64,000 nucleotides of DNA, from the NCBI RefSeq assembly GCF_902686445.1, contig NC_062213.1, positions 136,980,491 to 137,044,490 of the forward strand, written 5' to 3'. The notes beneath the pieces were generated by a model. The model had not been told where the DNA came from. It was given only the letters and a program-made list of their open reading frames with translations, and ran no database searches. This document shows positions 1 through 12,390 of this stretch, in pieces. This DNA comes from Sciurus carolinensis. Taxonomy: Eukaryota; Chordata; Mammalia; Rodentia; Sciuridae. Position 1 is the first letter of the stretch; each line of letters opens with the position of its first letter. A program made the position numbers and the translations under genes.

Positions 1-205
1 TTTGTTTAGGGTACTTTTAAAGACAACTATCTGTTGAATCCAAATTGTAAATCAGTAAGGAATCCAGTAAACAGAAGAAAATTGTTCTGGCACAGGGTAT
101 AGAAGTGTAAACTTACACCCCAAACCTAATAAGTACAAAAGTATTTGTCATTTAAACATCTGTCCTGCATCTCTCTATAATACAAGTAATTTTTTCATTA
201 TCAAG
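1..205 (+). other. Intron end upstream of exon 1 (partial)
   Basis: Unique AT-rich intronic sequence that ends in a T-rich tract and the acceptor TATCAAG at 199-205. No repeat family was recognised in it. Confidence 0.7.
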
Positions 206-313
206 GGACTTCCAGGCCTTCCTGGGCCAAAAGGAATGCAAGGATACCATGGCACAGATGGCATTTCAGGAAACCCTGGAAAAGCTGGGCTACCAGGAAA
301 ACAGGGACTTCCT
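206..313 (+). CDS. COL24A1: COL24A1 triple-helix exon 1 of window (108 bp, 36 aa)
   Basis: The exon opens on GGA (Gly) after acceptor TTATCAAG and ends before donor GTAAGT at 314. It encodes twelve uninterrupted Gly-X-Y triplets, starting [19 protein letters not shown] and ending GKQGLP. At 108 bp (2 x 54) it has the classic double-unit size of fibrillar collagen genes. Both borders are phase 0, so splicing keeps the triplet register. Several Pro residues in the Y position are candidates for 4-hydroxylation, and Lys in GPK and GKQ could be modified in the ER, but this is family knowledge and not visible here. The next exon is 12.7 kb away. Confidence 0.95.
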
Positions 314-1560
314 GTAAGTAGTATGAATATCTCTTTGTTCTTTACTTTTATGTGTATCTCCTTACTAGACCATAGATATTTGGGCCCTCTCTTGGCTTTG
401 GCATTGGCTTAGATTAAGCCAATCATTTCTTTAATAGTTATTTTGGAATTATATTTATGATTCCCAGGGATGTCATGGTTATTTTAGATATAATTACTCA
501 TAATAATAATGTATACATTTTATGTATATGAAAGCTTTTTTTTTTTATAAAGAACTGCAAAGAAAATAAAATTGGGGGCTACACAACCTGGCTATGCTTT
601 CAGTTCCCCAAATGTCTTAAGCCACCTTTGGAACATTTAGGTCTTGGCAGTAACTCCAGGTAGGTTCTGCCAAAAAACATTTTCCCTTTACTTTTACCAC
701 CCTGGTATTTTCAAGAACTGTTGGGAGTATTTTCTCTGTGTTCATCTAGGGTGAAATAATGATATAGATTCACCCTTGTTTTTATGTAAATTTCTGCCTT
801 ATTTATTGGATCAGAAATTTTAAAACCATCTTCACTTAGCCATTTTCCCTCTTTCCTTCCCTACTGGCAACCTAATCCAGATTTTGTTTTTCATCCCAGG
901 TTTTGTTTTCACTTGAAACATTTAGAAGAATTAACTACATACATTCAAGAACTCAGTAAAATTTACCCTTTTACACTCTCATTGTTTGGATATAGTTACC
1001 CACTGATTTCTGTTCTTAAATAATAAATCCTAGTTGTTTATTCAACTCTTGCATGGTACTGTACCTAAACTCAAGCCCAAAGTAATATTCTTCTTTCACT
1101 ATGGTAAATCATCTCATTTGTTTAAAAACAACAACAAATAAAAAACTATGGAACTGTGATATAACCAATTTTAGTTACTTCACCATCATCGTGCAAACAT
1201 CATAAAAAGTACTTATATAAACCTGGATGGTATAGCCTGCTAACACTTAGGTTATATGGTATAGCCCTTGCTCCTAGGTTGCAAACTTACTTCTACAGTA
1301 TGTTACTGTATTGAGTACTGTAGGCAGTTGTAACACAGTAATAGCTAAATGTATTTATGTAGCAACAAATCTAAACATAGAAAATGTATGGTAAAATTGT
1401 AGTATAAAAGAGTTTGTTTTAAAAAAAAGTACACAAGTATAGGGCATTTATCATGAACAGAGCTTACAATATTGGAAGCTGCTCTGGGTGAATAGGTGAG
1501 TGAGTAGTGAGTGGATGTGAAGAACCCAGCTTTTTAGGGGTTTATTTGTTTGTTTGTTTT

Positions 1561-2968
1561 GACTTTTTATTTTATTGGTTCTTTTAAGTAATACATAACA
1601 TTAGGATTCATTTTGACATAATTATAAAAGCATGGAATGAAGTTTGCTCTAATTCAGTCCCCAGTACTTCCCTTTTCCTTCCCCACTTCTTTCCCCCTGT
1701 TCACTTCCCTCTTTCACTGATTTTTCTGCTTTTTACTTAGTTTTTTTAATTACTGTATTGTGGACATACATGATGGAATTCACCATGATATATTTATATA
1801 TATACATAGGAAAATTATGTCAGATTCATTCCACTCTTTCTGTATCCCATCATTCCTAACTTTCCTTCAATCACCCTTCATCTACCCAATTGATGTTTCT
1901 TCTTTTTTATCACACCCTGCTTATTTTAGATTAGCTTCCTTATATCAAAGAAAATATTTGACCTTTGACTTTGAGGACTAGCTTATTTCACTGAGCATGA
2001 TTGTCTCTAGTTCCATCTATTTATCAACAAATATCATAATGTCACATTCTTTATGACTAATACTCCATTGTGTATATACACCATTTTCTTTATCCATTCA
2101 TCTGGTGAAGGGCATCTAGGTTTGTTCTATACTTGGTTATTGTGAATTATGCTGCTATAAACATTGATGTAGATGTGGTCACTGTAGTATGTTTTAAATC
2201 TTTTGGATATATACCAAGGAGTGAAATAGCTGAGTCAAATAGTGGCTCCATTCCTAAAACTTTGAGGAATTTTCATACTGCTTTCCAGAGTGGTTGCACT
2301 AATTTACAGTCCCACCAGCAATGTATGAGCATACCGTTTTTCCCCACGTTTGCACCAACATTTACTGTTACTTGTATTCTCGATAACTGCCATTCTGACT
2401 AGAATGAGATGAAATTTCAATGTGATTTTAATTTACATTTTTCTAATTGCTAGATAGTGAACATTTTTTCATATATTTGTTGACCATTCCTCTTAGTCTT
2501 TGAGAAGTGTCTGTTTATTTTCCCATTTATTAATTGGGTTATTTGGTTTTCTGGTGTTAAGATTTTTTAGTTCTTTATATATTCTAGATATTAATGCCCT
2601 ATCTGAGGAGCAGGTAGCAAAGATGTTTTCCCATTCAGTAGGCTCTCTCTTCAGACTCTTAATTTTTCCTTTGCTATCAAAAAACTTTTCAATTTGATTC
2701 TATCCCACTTGCTGATTTTTTATTTTACTCCTTGCACTTTAGAAATCTTGTTGAGGAATTCAGTTCCTAAACTGACATGATGGACTTTGGAGCCGAATTT
2801 CTCTTCTAGCAGTTACAGGGTTCCTGGCCTAATTCCTATTAAGTCTTTGATCCACTTTGAGTTGAATTTTGTGGAGGGTGAGAGAGAGGGGTTAAATTTC
2901 ATTCTACTATATATAGATTTCCAGTTTTCCTAGTACCATCTGTTAAAAAGGCTATTTTTATTCCAACA
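1561..2968 (-). mobile_element. 5'-truncated L1, antisense (old)
   Basis: The reverse strand reads as the end of L1 ORF2 followed by a 3' UTR, with the polyA side at the left (T-rich, 1545-1580). Reversed, 2090-2400 gives the L1 C-terminal cysteine/histidine region and the NQP-type block. The frame is broken by several stops and the copy is more diverged than the L1 at 16155. The 5' end is truncated near the T run at 2970-2981. The 3' part at 1590-1700 resembles 61490-61620 and 34975-35110, so these three share an older L1 subfamily. Confidence 0.85.
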
Positions 2969-3062
2969 TGTTTTTTTTTTTCCTGCTTCAGTTATCCAGG
3001 GTTGATTTCTGGTGTTTGCAAGTAAACAATATAATACAAAAATCTAATAAAATGAAGTTAAG

Positions 3063-3221
3063 AGTTGGTACAATGGTATACCTATAATTCCACCTACTCA
3101 AAGGCTAAGGCAAGAAGATTACAAATTGGAGACCAAGTTTGTCTCAAAATATAAAGGATAGGGAATGTATCTCAATGGTAGAACAACCCAGGGTTCGATC
3201 CCCAATACCGAAACAAAGAAA
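3063..3221 (+). mobile_element. B1-dID dimeric SINE
   Basis: The left half resembles B1/7SL, with the usual 'cctataattcc' and 'aaggctaaggcaagaagat' landmarks. The right half is ID-like, with a Pol III B-box-like GGTTCGATCC near 3193-3202. It is flanked by the 8-bp direct repeat AAGTTAAG at 3055-3062 and 3222-3229, a likely target-site duplication. Confidence 0.8.
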
Positions 3222-3449
3222 AAGTTAAGTTATGACTACTGTATTTTTGTATGTGGACATCACCAGTGACTTTAAAAAGAACCATCTAAATTTGATTAAT
3301 GAGGGACATTAATAGGATCAAACCATTTAAAGAGAGAATGGATGATAAGAAAGTCAAGATATTCATGCCACTCAATAGAGAAGTTTAGTTCTGGGGGAGA
3401 AAGCAGGGTAATGATTAAAGAATACACTCAAGGTGGGCAATTATTCTTA

Positions 3450-5609
3450 TTTTTTAATTGTTTTTAAATTTTACAGACTGAATTTGATTCATTGTACACA
3501 AATGGGGTACATCTTTTCATTTCTATGGTTGTGCACGATGTAGATTCATACACTAGTGTAATCATACATGTGCTTAGGGTAATGATGTCTGTCTCATTCC
3601 ACCATTTTTCATACCCTCCCTCTCATTTCCCTCTATGTAATCTAAAGTTCCTCCATTCTTCTCTCACTCCCAACCCCCTCCCCCCATTATATATCATCAT
3701 CCATCTATCAGGGAAAACATTTGGCCTTTGGTATTTTGGGATTGGCCTATTTCACTTAGCATCATATTCTCCAATTCCATCCATTTATCTGAAAATGCCA
3801 TAATATTATTCTTCTTTATGGCTGAATAATATTCCATTGTGTATATATACCACAATTTCTTTATCTGTTCATCTGTTGAAGAGCATCTAGGTTGGTTCCA
3901 CAATCTAGCTATTGTGATTTGAGCTACTATAAACATTGATGTGGCTGTATTACTGCAGTGTGCTAATTTTAAGTCCTTTGGGTATAAACTGAAGAGTGGG
4001 TCAAAAAGTGAGTCCATTCCAAGTTTTCTGAGGATTCTCCACACTGCTTTCCAGAGTGGCTGCACCAATTTGCAACTCCACCAGCAATGTAAAAGTGTGC
4101 CTTTCTCCCCACATCCACTCCAACATCTGTTATGGTTTGTGTTCTTAATAATAGCCTTCTAATTAGAGTAAGATTAAATCTTAAGAGTTGTTTTAATTTG
4201 CATTTCTCTAATTACTAGAGATGTTGAACACTTTTTCATATATTTATTAATTGCCTGATATCTTCTTCTGTAAAGTGTCCAGTTCCTTGACCCATTTATT
4301 GATTGGGTTCTTTGTATTTTTGGTGTAAAGTTTGGTAAATTCTTCATAAATTTTGGAGATTAGTGCTCTATCTATGGTGCATGTGGAAAAGATTTTATCC
4401 CATTTTTTGGGCTCTCTTTTCACATTATTGATTGTATCCTTTGCTGAGAAAAAGCTTTTTAGTTTGAATTTGTCCCATTTATTGATCCTTTCTTTGATTT
4501 CTTGTGCTTTGGGAGTCGTGTTAAGGAAATCTGATCCTAAACCAACATGATGAAGATTCAGGCCTACTTTGTCTTTCATTTGGTGCAGGGTCTCTGGTCT
4601 AATTCCTAAGTCCTTGATCCATTTTGAGTTGAGTTTTGTGCAGGGTGAGAGAGAGAGAGGTTTAATTTCGTTTTACTGCATATGGATTTCCAGTTTTCCC
4701 AGCACCATTTGTTGAACAGGCTATCTTTTCTCCATTGTATGTTTTTGACTCCTTTGTCTAGTATCAGGTAACTGTATTTATGTGAGTTTGCCTCTGTGTC
4801 TTCTATTCTGTACCATTGGTCTACCTCTCTATTTTGGTGCCAATACCATGTCATTTTTGTTACTATTGCTCTATAGTATAGTTTAACGTCTAGTATTGTG
4901 ATACCTCCTGCTTAATTTTTTTCTGCTCAGGATTGTTTTGGCTATTCAAGGTCTCTTATTCTTCCCAATGAAGTTCATGATTACTTTTTCTATTTCTTTG
5001 AGGAATGTCATTGGAATCGTAATTGGAATGGCATTGAATCTGTATAGCACTTTTGGCAGTATGACCATTTTGACAATATTAATTCTGCCTATCCAAGAAC
5101 ATGGGAGATCTTTCCATCTTCTAAGGTTTTCTTCAATCTCTTTCTTTAGTGTTCAGTAATTTTCATTGTAGAGGTCTTTCGCCTCTTTTTTTAGATTGAT
5201 TCCCAAGTATTTTTTTTTTTTGAGGCTACTGTGAATAGAGTGGTTTTCCTAATTTCTCTTTCAGAGGATTCATCACTTAGAAATGCTTTAGATTTATTCA
5301 TATTGGTTTTATATCTTGCTACTTTGCTGAATTCATTTATTAGTTCTAGAAGTTTTCTAGTGGGGTTTTTTGAATCCTCTAAATATAGAATCACATCATC
5401 AGCAAATAGTGATAGCTTGAGTTCTTTTCCTATTCATATTCCTTTAATTTCTTTGGTCTATCTAATTGCTCTGACTAGTGTTTCAAGGACAATCTTGAAT
5501 AGAAGTGGTGAAAGAAGGCATCCTTGTCTTGTTCCAGTTTTTAGAGGGAATGCTTTTAGTTTTCTCTGTTTAGAATGATGTTGGCCATGGACTTAGTATA
5601 GATAGCCTT
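3450..5609 (-). mobile_element. 5'-truncated L1, antisense (3' UTR and most of the ORF2 RT and C-terminal domains)
   Basis: The reverse strand encodes L1 ORF2 from just upstream of the reverse transcriptase FADD motif (about 5410-5430) through the C-terminal domain to LIDG at 3697. The fragments visible are at 5191-5394, 4606-4854, 4247-4579 and 3697-4068, separated by frameshifts and stops. The 3' UTR and T-rich end lie at 3450-3690. A 14-bp direct repeat flanks it with one mismatch: GGCAATTATTCTTA (3436-3449) and GGCAATTATTTTTA (5610-5623). The C-terminal CCHC region is degraded, so the copy is dead. Confidence 0.9.
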
Positions 5610-7554
5610 GGCAATTATTTTTAAATGAGAGAAGCCTGACTATATTTAAATGCTCATTAGAAGGACCTAGAATATGGAGAGGTTGAACATATCTCTTCAA
5701 GGGAAGGAAGTGTCTGAGGGTGAATTAATCAAACAACAAAAGGAACATATTTTAGCTCTACTTGCTCAGTTACTCTACTTCTAATCAAGGACTGTTTTTT
5801 TAAAAAAATTCTGAGCCATATATCCCTTTAAATATGACTACTTACAGAATGTTTATTGAATTTCATGATTTAAAAAAACTGGCATGACTTAAGTGATACA
5901 AATATTGCTCCAATATACCTCTCAGGGCTATGAAGTTGAAATGGTATCTGGTATTGCCATCAGTAAGCAATTAGCTATCAGATCATAAGTGTCATCTGCT
6001 ACTTTTTAACATTTTCATAAAATAAGTAGAAAAAATTTACATGTATACTTAATATATCAGGATGTTGAAAATGTTGAAGTATTTTTTTATCCATCAAAAT
6101 AACATTCCCTTGAGGAATACCCTTTGTAACCCAAAGGATTGCACATACTGTTAGTATTTATGAATATAGAAGTGTTTCCTATAAATGTCCCTGCTCTGTA
6201 AAATGTTTGATATGAAATTAGGATTATAATGCTTTATAAGGAATATGTCCAGTGAAATTGGTTGGTCAGTGACTAACTAATCATTAGGAAAAGTAATTTC
6301 TAAGAGAATTATTTCTAAAAACTATCATGGTAAGAGAAAAACTACCGAACAGAAAATAATATCATCTCTAAATACTAGCAAGTTTCCTGGAATATATTCA
6401 ACCAAGAATAAGGACATCTTTGCTTTTTTTTTTCATTGCACCATGGTGTTTCTTGGCTTACCTCTAAAGACTCTGGATTTATCCACTGAGAAAAATATTT
6501 ATTCTGGGATTTTGGGATTTTTAGCATTATGCAACTACCTGATTTTCCTAAACAATGTTCTTTCTTCTCTTTTTTCTTTTTTCAATGTGGCCAAGAAATT
6601 AAAGAATCTCTGGCACATTTACTCTGCAGTTTTAGTGTTTTTTCAAGGTCATGTGACTGTAACTGAAGGACAGTACTGGGGAGGCTTGAGTTGCCTTTGT
6701 GACTCTCCCCCTGTACAAATGTGTGTTCAGAGCCCAGTCGACTTAGCACATCTGTAGTAAATGAGTCTACCATGCTGCTTTCATTGAGCTGGACTTCTGT
6801 ACAAACACAGTACCTCAATCATTTAGGAAAAAGGAAAACAACTTTTCCTTACAAAAATCATAAATCCATTTGTCACCAAAACCAAAACTTACTGGTCTTT
6901 TTTTTTTTTTTATTGCTGCAACTAATAAAACGGGTTGTTGGAAAGGAAGGAATGAAACAAAACTAACAACTTGACAGGACAAATCAAGGCCTTTCATTCT
7001 TGAATTTGTAGTCTGTCAGGTGAACCCAGGCTTAAATGTTGTCTAAAATGAGAATCTTGTATTAAAAGAACATTGAAAATCTTCAGTTTTCCATTTGTGG
7101 ATTGTATCCAGTACTGTGTAAGAAGGAAAAACACACTTCATCAGCCCCCTCCTACTCCAAGCATGGAGCAGCAGGACCACCATGGAAGCAGGAACACCAT
7201 CGGCCCAACTGCCCATCTGTTCTCGGTGTTCTCTAGTCTATAAGCTGGTTATACTAAGGGAACTCCTGTTCCCAAAAAGATACATTTCTTTCTTCACAGT
7301 ATTTTGGAGAAAGAAACATACCTATATTGGCCAGATCTCCATTTGGCCAATCCTGTTGACTCTTCATTACTAAGACATTGATTAACCTAGTTGTGGTTCA
7401 TCCTGACTACTACTTTCTCCCTCTTTTCCAAACCTTGTTGCTTGTTTTGGCTCGTTTTCTGCTCATTAGGACCTCTTCCAGAGCAGACAAAACTCAGTCT
7501 GTTTGCTTATTAGCAACAAAGTGAAAGATTTGCAAGGGGATGTAACTTTCCTAG

Positions 7555-7690
7555 TTCAATCTTCAGTGGTTCCTAATTAGATGAAGTTTATGCTCTTTTT
7601 GGAATGATGTTCCTTCATGCTCTGGCCTCTGTTTACATTTCCAGTCTCTCATGCTACCTTGTTCCTCACATGTGCTATGCATTTCAGTCA
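7555..7690 (+). mobile_element. L2 LINE fragment
   Basis: The wording 'tgctctggcctctgtttacatttccag' is typical of ancient L2 3' regions. It continues after the MIR at 7694, so the MIR appears inserted in an L2 copy. Recognised from memory of the family, not by alignment. Confidence 0.55.
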
Positions 7691-7693
7691 TAA

Positions 7694-7915
7694 TAACAGC
7701 TAAAAATTATTAAATACTTTCTATGTGCCAGGCACTATTCCAGGTGCTGAATATGTATTAAATTATTTAACCCTTCACAAACCCTCCATGAAGTAGATAG
7801 AGTGATTTTCTCCAGTTTACAGAAAAGGAAACTGAGACTCAGAGAGACTAACTTGCCCACAGGCACACAGGCAATGAATAATGGAGCCAGAATTTCAAAC
7901 CAGGCAGTCTAGTTT
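7694..7915 (+). mobile_element. MIR SINE
   Basis: It contains the MIR landmarks 'tatgtgccaggcactatt', 'ttacagaaaaggaaactgag' and 'aacttgcccacaggcacac', in order. This is an ancient mammalian tRNA-derived SINE, well diverged and nearly full length. Confidence 0.85.
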
Positions 7916-8345
7916 TGCATCAGTTCTTAACATACTATTTAAAGTTACTTAGTTACTTAGACATTTCCTCCAAATTCTTTGTATTTCCTTTACTGACTTG
8001 TCTGTGTACACATAATTTATTCCCTGTGTTTAGAAAACGCTACCATCTTTCCATCAAATTTTTGGTAAACAATCTCTTAATCTTTCAGTATTTAATTCGA
8101 AGTGTACCATCTTCATGCACTCTTCTAAATCAGAATTAAGCATGTCTGCTTTGAACTTCTGTACAATCACGGTGCTTCCTCTATCAGAGAATGTATAATA
8201 TAGGTGCTAATTACATGTCTCCATGTCTTTCTCTTCCAAGAAGTTGTAAACTCTTGTAGAACAATTGTGTTTTTCTCATGTTTGTGTCCCTGGCACCTTG
8301 TATGTTGTGAGGCTCATAGGCAAAGCTCTTTGAATCATTGAGTCC
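7916..8345 (+). mobile_element. L2 LINE 3' end
   Basis: Pyrimidine-rich L2-type sequence ending with 'tccctggcaccttgtatg', a form of the L2 3' terminal consensus. It continues the L2 interrupted by the MIR. Confidence 0.6.
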
Positions 8346-8349
8346 TAAA

Positions 8350-8545
8350 TGTTCTTTGTATAATAACTACAACCTTAGAGACCTGGGTTTAAAATTTAGA
8401 TGGATTAGCTACTTAACACCTTAAGTATCATCTATTAAATGAATACAGTACCTAATTCATATTATTTTTATAAGAATCAAATGAGATATTGTATGTAAAG
8501 TGCTTAATACATACTGCATGCACTGATTGAGTTAATATCTGTCCA
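8350..8545 (+). mobile_element. Probable MIR SINE (second copy)
   Basis: 'agacctgggtttaaaattt' and 'caaatgagatattgtatgtaaagtgctt' match the 3' core of MIR. Diverged and without a clear end. Confidence 0.6.
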
Positions 8546-8579
8546 TAGTAATGAATATGACTGGTTAATGGTATTGTGT

Positions 8580-8780
8580 TAGGAAAGAAATAGAGCTATG
8601 AAATAATGAGAGAGGCAGGTTCTATGTGGAATAGCCAAGGGAAGCTTCACTGAGAAGGTTGTACTTGAGCTAAGGACTGAAGGTAAGACAAAACTAGTTA
8701 TGAGAACTTGCAAAATGACAACCCAATCAGGGAAAAGTTTTGCATGTTCACAGAATTATTGGAGGATCAAATAAGGAAGC
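8580..8780 (+). repeat. Ancient mammalian interspersed repeat, family not named
   Basis: 'gggaagcttcactgagaaggttgtacttgagctaaggactgaagg' is the same wording as the start of the repeat at 54590-55870, so both are copies of one old mammalian family that I cannot name with confidence. Confidence 0.5.
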
Positions 8781-10327
8781 AAGAGGGTATATAGTCTTTT
8801 ATTATTTTTTTAAATAAAAGGATGTAAATTTATTTCTTTATAGCAATGTGAGCCTAAACATGTCTAAGAGCCACAGTATAGCTGAAAAGTCCCCTTTCAC
8901 ACCCTGGTAATCTGTGATTGTGTGTTGACACCTGGATAAATGAGATTGCATAGAATACACTTCTTTTGTCCAGTATTATAGTGGCATTGGCCCTGTCCAT
9001 TTTTCAGGACTGATAAGCCATCAGTTGTTCTAATGAAAATAATTAGTATTTTTACTAATAATAATTAATTAGCAATAATTAATTTTATGTGAGGCAAAAC
9101 AGTATCAAAATGCCTGTTTTTACTACATTTGAACAAGTGGTTACTTAGTTTACTCTTGGGAGTGGACATAAGTCAAGCAGATCTATCTTTACCACCTTAA
9201 GATTTGCCTCAATTCTGCTCTCTAAGCTTTCGTATGGTTAGAGGTTCAAAACTAAAATTACCTCCTAACTTCAGCATACAGCTCATTCATAAATCTTATT
9301 TCTAGCAGTTGGCTACATTACTTATGTCTGGCATTGTAGGAAAATGTTGTGAATGCTACATTATTTATATATAATGTAGCCTTACATATAATCACCTAAT
9401 AATTACTATCCCACATATTTTTAAACAGCCAATTCTTTCCTAGAAGGGATATATTTAGTAAACCAAATGAAATGAGAAATGTCTATTTAAATAGAAGTGT
9501 TTTTAGTTGCTAGAGTAAAGGAAGCAAAGTATTACTTTTATAACTCATGGGTTTGCTGGTTTAACCAAAAATAAAAAAAGAAAGAAATCATAGTATTTAT
9601 GTTCTTACATTGCCTAATAGTGCAAAGAAATCTCAGGATAGCATACTTATTTTCTGGTACTATAGAAAGTAAATTAATTTTAATTACCATCTTCCCAACA
9701 CATTTAATAACTGTATAAACACAATGCTATGTGGATAGAGGTGCCTGGTCTGTTGGTAAAGCAAAGGAAGAAAAAAAATGTTTTCCTAAAAAAATTTCCA
9801 AGATAGTTCTTTAAAGAAAAACTTCAACTAATTTGAACTTTGATGTCATTTTAAATTTTTATCATTCTAGTGTTGAGAAATCAATGAAATTAACATCATA
9901 AATATTTAAAATTTCACTCAGCGTAATTTTAAAGATAGTATTCCCCAGCTAGTCCTCCTTAAAATGTGGATTTCTATTGTTGCCATAAATTTTATGTATT
10001 ACTTATTTCTTAATATATTTTTTCAATCTTAATAAGAGTATAACAGCTAAGCCAAGGGAATAACTAAGAGACATTCTCTTTGACATGTTTCAATATTATA
10101 TATACACCAAGCATCATCATTGCAGGGTCTGTCTCTGTGTCTTTCTTCTAAATATGTATAGATGGCCCCATTTTCTTTTCCAAATCTTTCCATTCAGTTC
10201 CCCAGAGGGAAGTCAAATGGAAAGGCAATGCCCTATTCTTTCCTTAACTGAAATTAAATGAAATACAGTAATATAACCATAATGCTGCTAGTTTCTGACA
10301 CATAGGAGGCATTCAATGAAAAATAAC

Positions 10328-10412
10328 CTTGCCAGGTATGGTGGCACATGCATGTAACCCCAGCAGCTCCGGTGACTGAGGCAAGAGGATCAAAATTCAA
10401 AGCCAACCTCAC
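10328..10412 (+). mobile_element. B1-dID SINE, left part (split by L1)
   Basis: B1-like left half ('gccaggtatggtggcacatg' onward) that stops in 'gccaacctca'. The rest of the same SINE resumes at 11629 after an inserted L1. Confidence 0.85.
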
Positions 10413-11620
10413 TCAAAATGGATCAAGGACCTCGGAATCAGACCAGAGACCCTGCATCTTATAGAAGAAAAAGTAGGTCCAAATCTTCAACTTGTTGGCT
10501 TAGGATCAGACTTCCTTAACAGGACTCCCACAGCACAAGAAATAAAAGCAAGAATCAACAACTGGGATAGATTCAAACTAAAAAGCTTTCTCTCAGCAAA
10601 GGAAACTATCAGCAATGTGAAGAGAGAGCCTACAGAGTGGGAGAATATCTTTGGCACTCATACTTCAGATAGAGCGCTAATTTCCAGAATCTATAAAGAA
10701 CTCAAAAAACTCTACACCAAGAATACAAATAATCCAATCAACAAATGGGCTAAGGAAATGAACAGACACTTCACAGAAGATGTACAAGCAATCAATCAAC
10801 AGATATATGAAAAAATGTTCAACATCCCTAGTAATAAGGGAAATGCAAATCAAAACTACCCTAAGATTTCATCTCACCCCAATTAGAATGGCAATTATCA
10901 AGAACACAAGCAACAATAGGTGTTGGCGAGGATGTGGGAAAAAGGTACACTCATACATTGCTGGTGGGGCTGCAAATTAGTGCAGCCACTCTGGAAAGCC
11001 GTATGGAGATTCCTCAGAAAGCTTGGAATGGAAACACCATTTGACCCAGCCATCCCACTCCTTGGCCTATACCCAAAGGACTTAAAATCAGCATACTACA
11101 GAGATACAGCCACATCAATGTTCATTGCTGCTCAATTCACCATAGCCAGATTGTGGAACCAACCTAGATGCCCTTCAGTTGATGAATGGATAAAGAAACT
11201 GTGGCATATATATACAATGGAATATTACTCTGCAATGAAAAATGATAAAATTATGGCATTTGCAGGCAAATGGATGAAATTAGATAATATCATGCTAAGT
11301 GAGATAAGCCAATCTCAAAAAACTAAAGGACGAATGATCTCGCTGATAAGCGGATGAGGACATATAATGGGGGGTGGGAGGGGTTAACATTAGGTTTAGG
11401 GTTAGGTTTAGGGTTAGGGATAAGGAGTGTGGTAAGAATGAAGGAAAGAAGGACTGTATAGAGGGAAAAGAGGGGTGGGAAGGGTGGGGGGGAGGGAAAA
11501 AAATAGTGAATCAAACATCATTGCCCTATGTAAACGTATGATTACACAAATGTTATGCTTTGACTCCATGTACAAATAGAGAAACAACATGTATCCCATT
11601 TGTATACAATAATAAAAAAA
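10413..11620 (+). mobile_element. 5'-truncated L1 inserted in a SINE
   Basis: It encodes the last 315 or so residues of L1 ORF2 (from [12 protein letters not shown] sequence to ISLISG, stop at 11355-11357). The open pieces 10617-10886, 10780-10980 and 10920-11357 lie in two frames, so at least two indels break it. The 3' UTR at 11358-11600 contains a telomere-like G-rich tract and ends in polyA at about 11613-11628. CAACCTCA occurs at both junctions (10405-10412 and 11628-11636 area), consistent with a short target duplication within the host SINE. Confidence 0.9.
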
Positions 11621-11628
11621 AAAAAAAA

Positions 11629-11775
11629 CAACCTCAGCAACAGTGAGGCACTAAGCAATTTAGTGAGACCCTGTCTAAATAAAATATAAAAAAAGGCTGG
11701 AGATGTGACTCAGTGGTTGAGTGCCCCTCAATTCAATCCCTGGTACCCACCCCCTCAAAAAAACCAACCTGATTT
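11629..11775 (+). mobile_element. B1-dID SINE, right part (split by L1)
   Basis: Resumes 'cctcagcaacagtgaggc', continues through 'gtgagaccctgtctaaata' and the ID half 'ggctggagatgtgactcagtgg' to the 'ccctggtaccc' end. Joined to 10328-10412 it makes one complete SINE. Confidence 0.85.
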
Positions 11776-12219
11776 CTACAGGAAGACTGGCTTCTGTCTG
11801 AGAATAATGGAACTCTTTGGCCATGAAACATCATGTACTCATCATATTTTATAAGATTCAGATGAACTGTTCATTGATTTTAGCATCTCTTAACTATAAT
11901 TAATAACTATTATGGCTTTTCTTACTTTTAAAAATTTTCCCAGAATGACTTTACCTTTTGCTGGATAGTTTTAGATAAATCATTTAAAAGTCACTGGAAA
12001 GAATGTCTAGGGATTAGTGTCTGTTTCTCTTGCAAGCAAAATTAATCATCCATCTGTGTATTCATAATAAGAAGTATGTGTTCTTTACTTGTATGAAACA
12101 TTGTTTGGAACTTTGTACAGAACATTCTGCTACTGTGCTCAAATTTCTTGTTAGTATTACGGATAATAAAACAAATAAAATAAAATGACACACTTAGACA
12201 ATGTATGTACCGCTTGAAA

Positions 12220-12390
12220 CACTGACTTGTTTTAACTGCCTCGCTACAATTCCTTGTGCACCGAGCAACAGTGCAAAGCAATGAGAATGCCATGAGTTCT
12301 CCACTGTAACTACTCAGCTCTGCTATTGCAGTGCAAAAGCAACCAAAAATAACACATAAATAAGTATGGCTGTGTTCCAATAAAACTTTA
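12220..12390 (+). mobile_element. Old hAT-type DNA transposon fragment (tentative)
   Basis: 'tattgcagtgcaaaagcaacc' followed by 'ggctgtgttccaataaaactttatt' is wording I associate with a mammalian hAT (Charlie-like) non-autonomous family. No terminal inverted repeats are preserved. Assigned from memory only. Confidence 0.5.

Noticed and set aside
2133..2402. Open frame of 89 codons on the + strand (also 3941-4162, 4353-4550, 4938-5159, 5231-5578, 63546-63785)
   Set aside because: These lie on the strand opposite to L1 ORF2. They are shadows of the reversed L1 coding sequence, and recur in the same place in several copies.
6443..6818. Frames of 104 codons (+, 6443-6757) and 78 codons (-, 6582-6818)
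   Set aside because: No recognisable domain, no splice or promoter context, and mutually overlapping; taken as chance.
11380..11425. Interstitial telomeric repeat
   Set aside because: The TTAGGG-like words lie in an L1 3' UTR and recur at the same place in two other L1 copies, so this is not a chromosome-fusion or telomere-repair scar.
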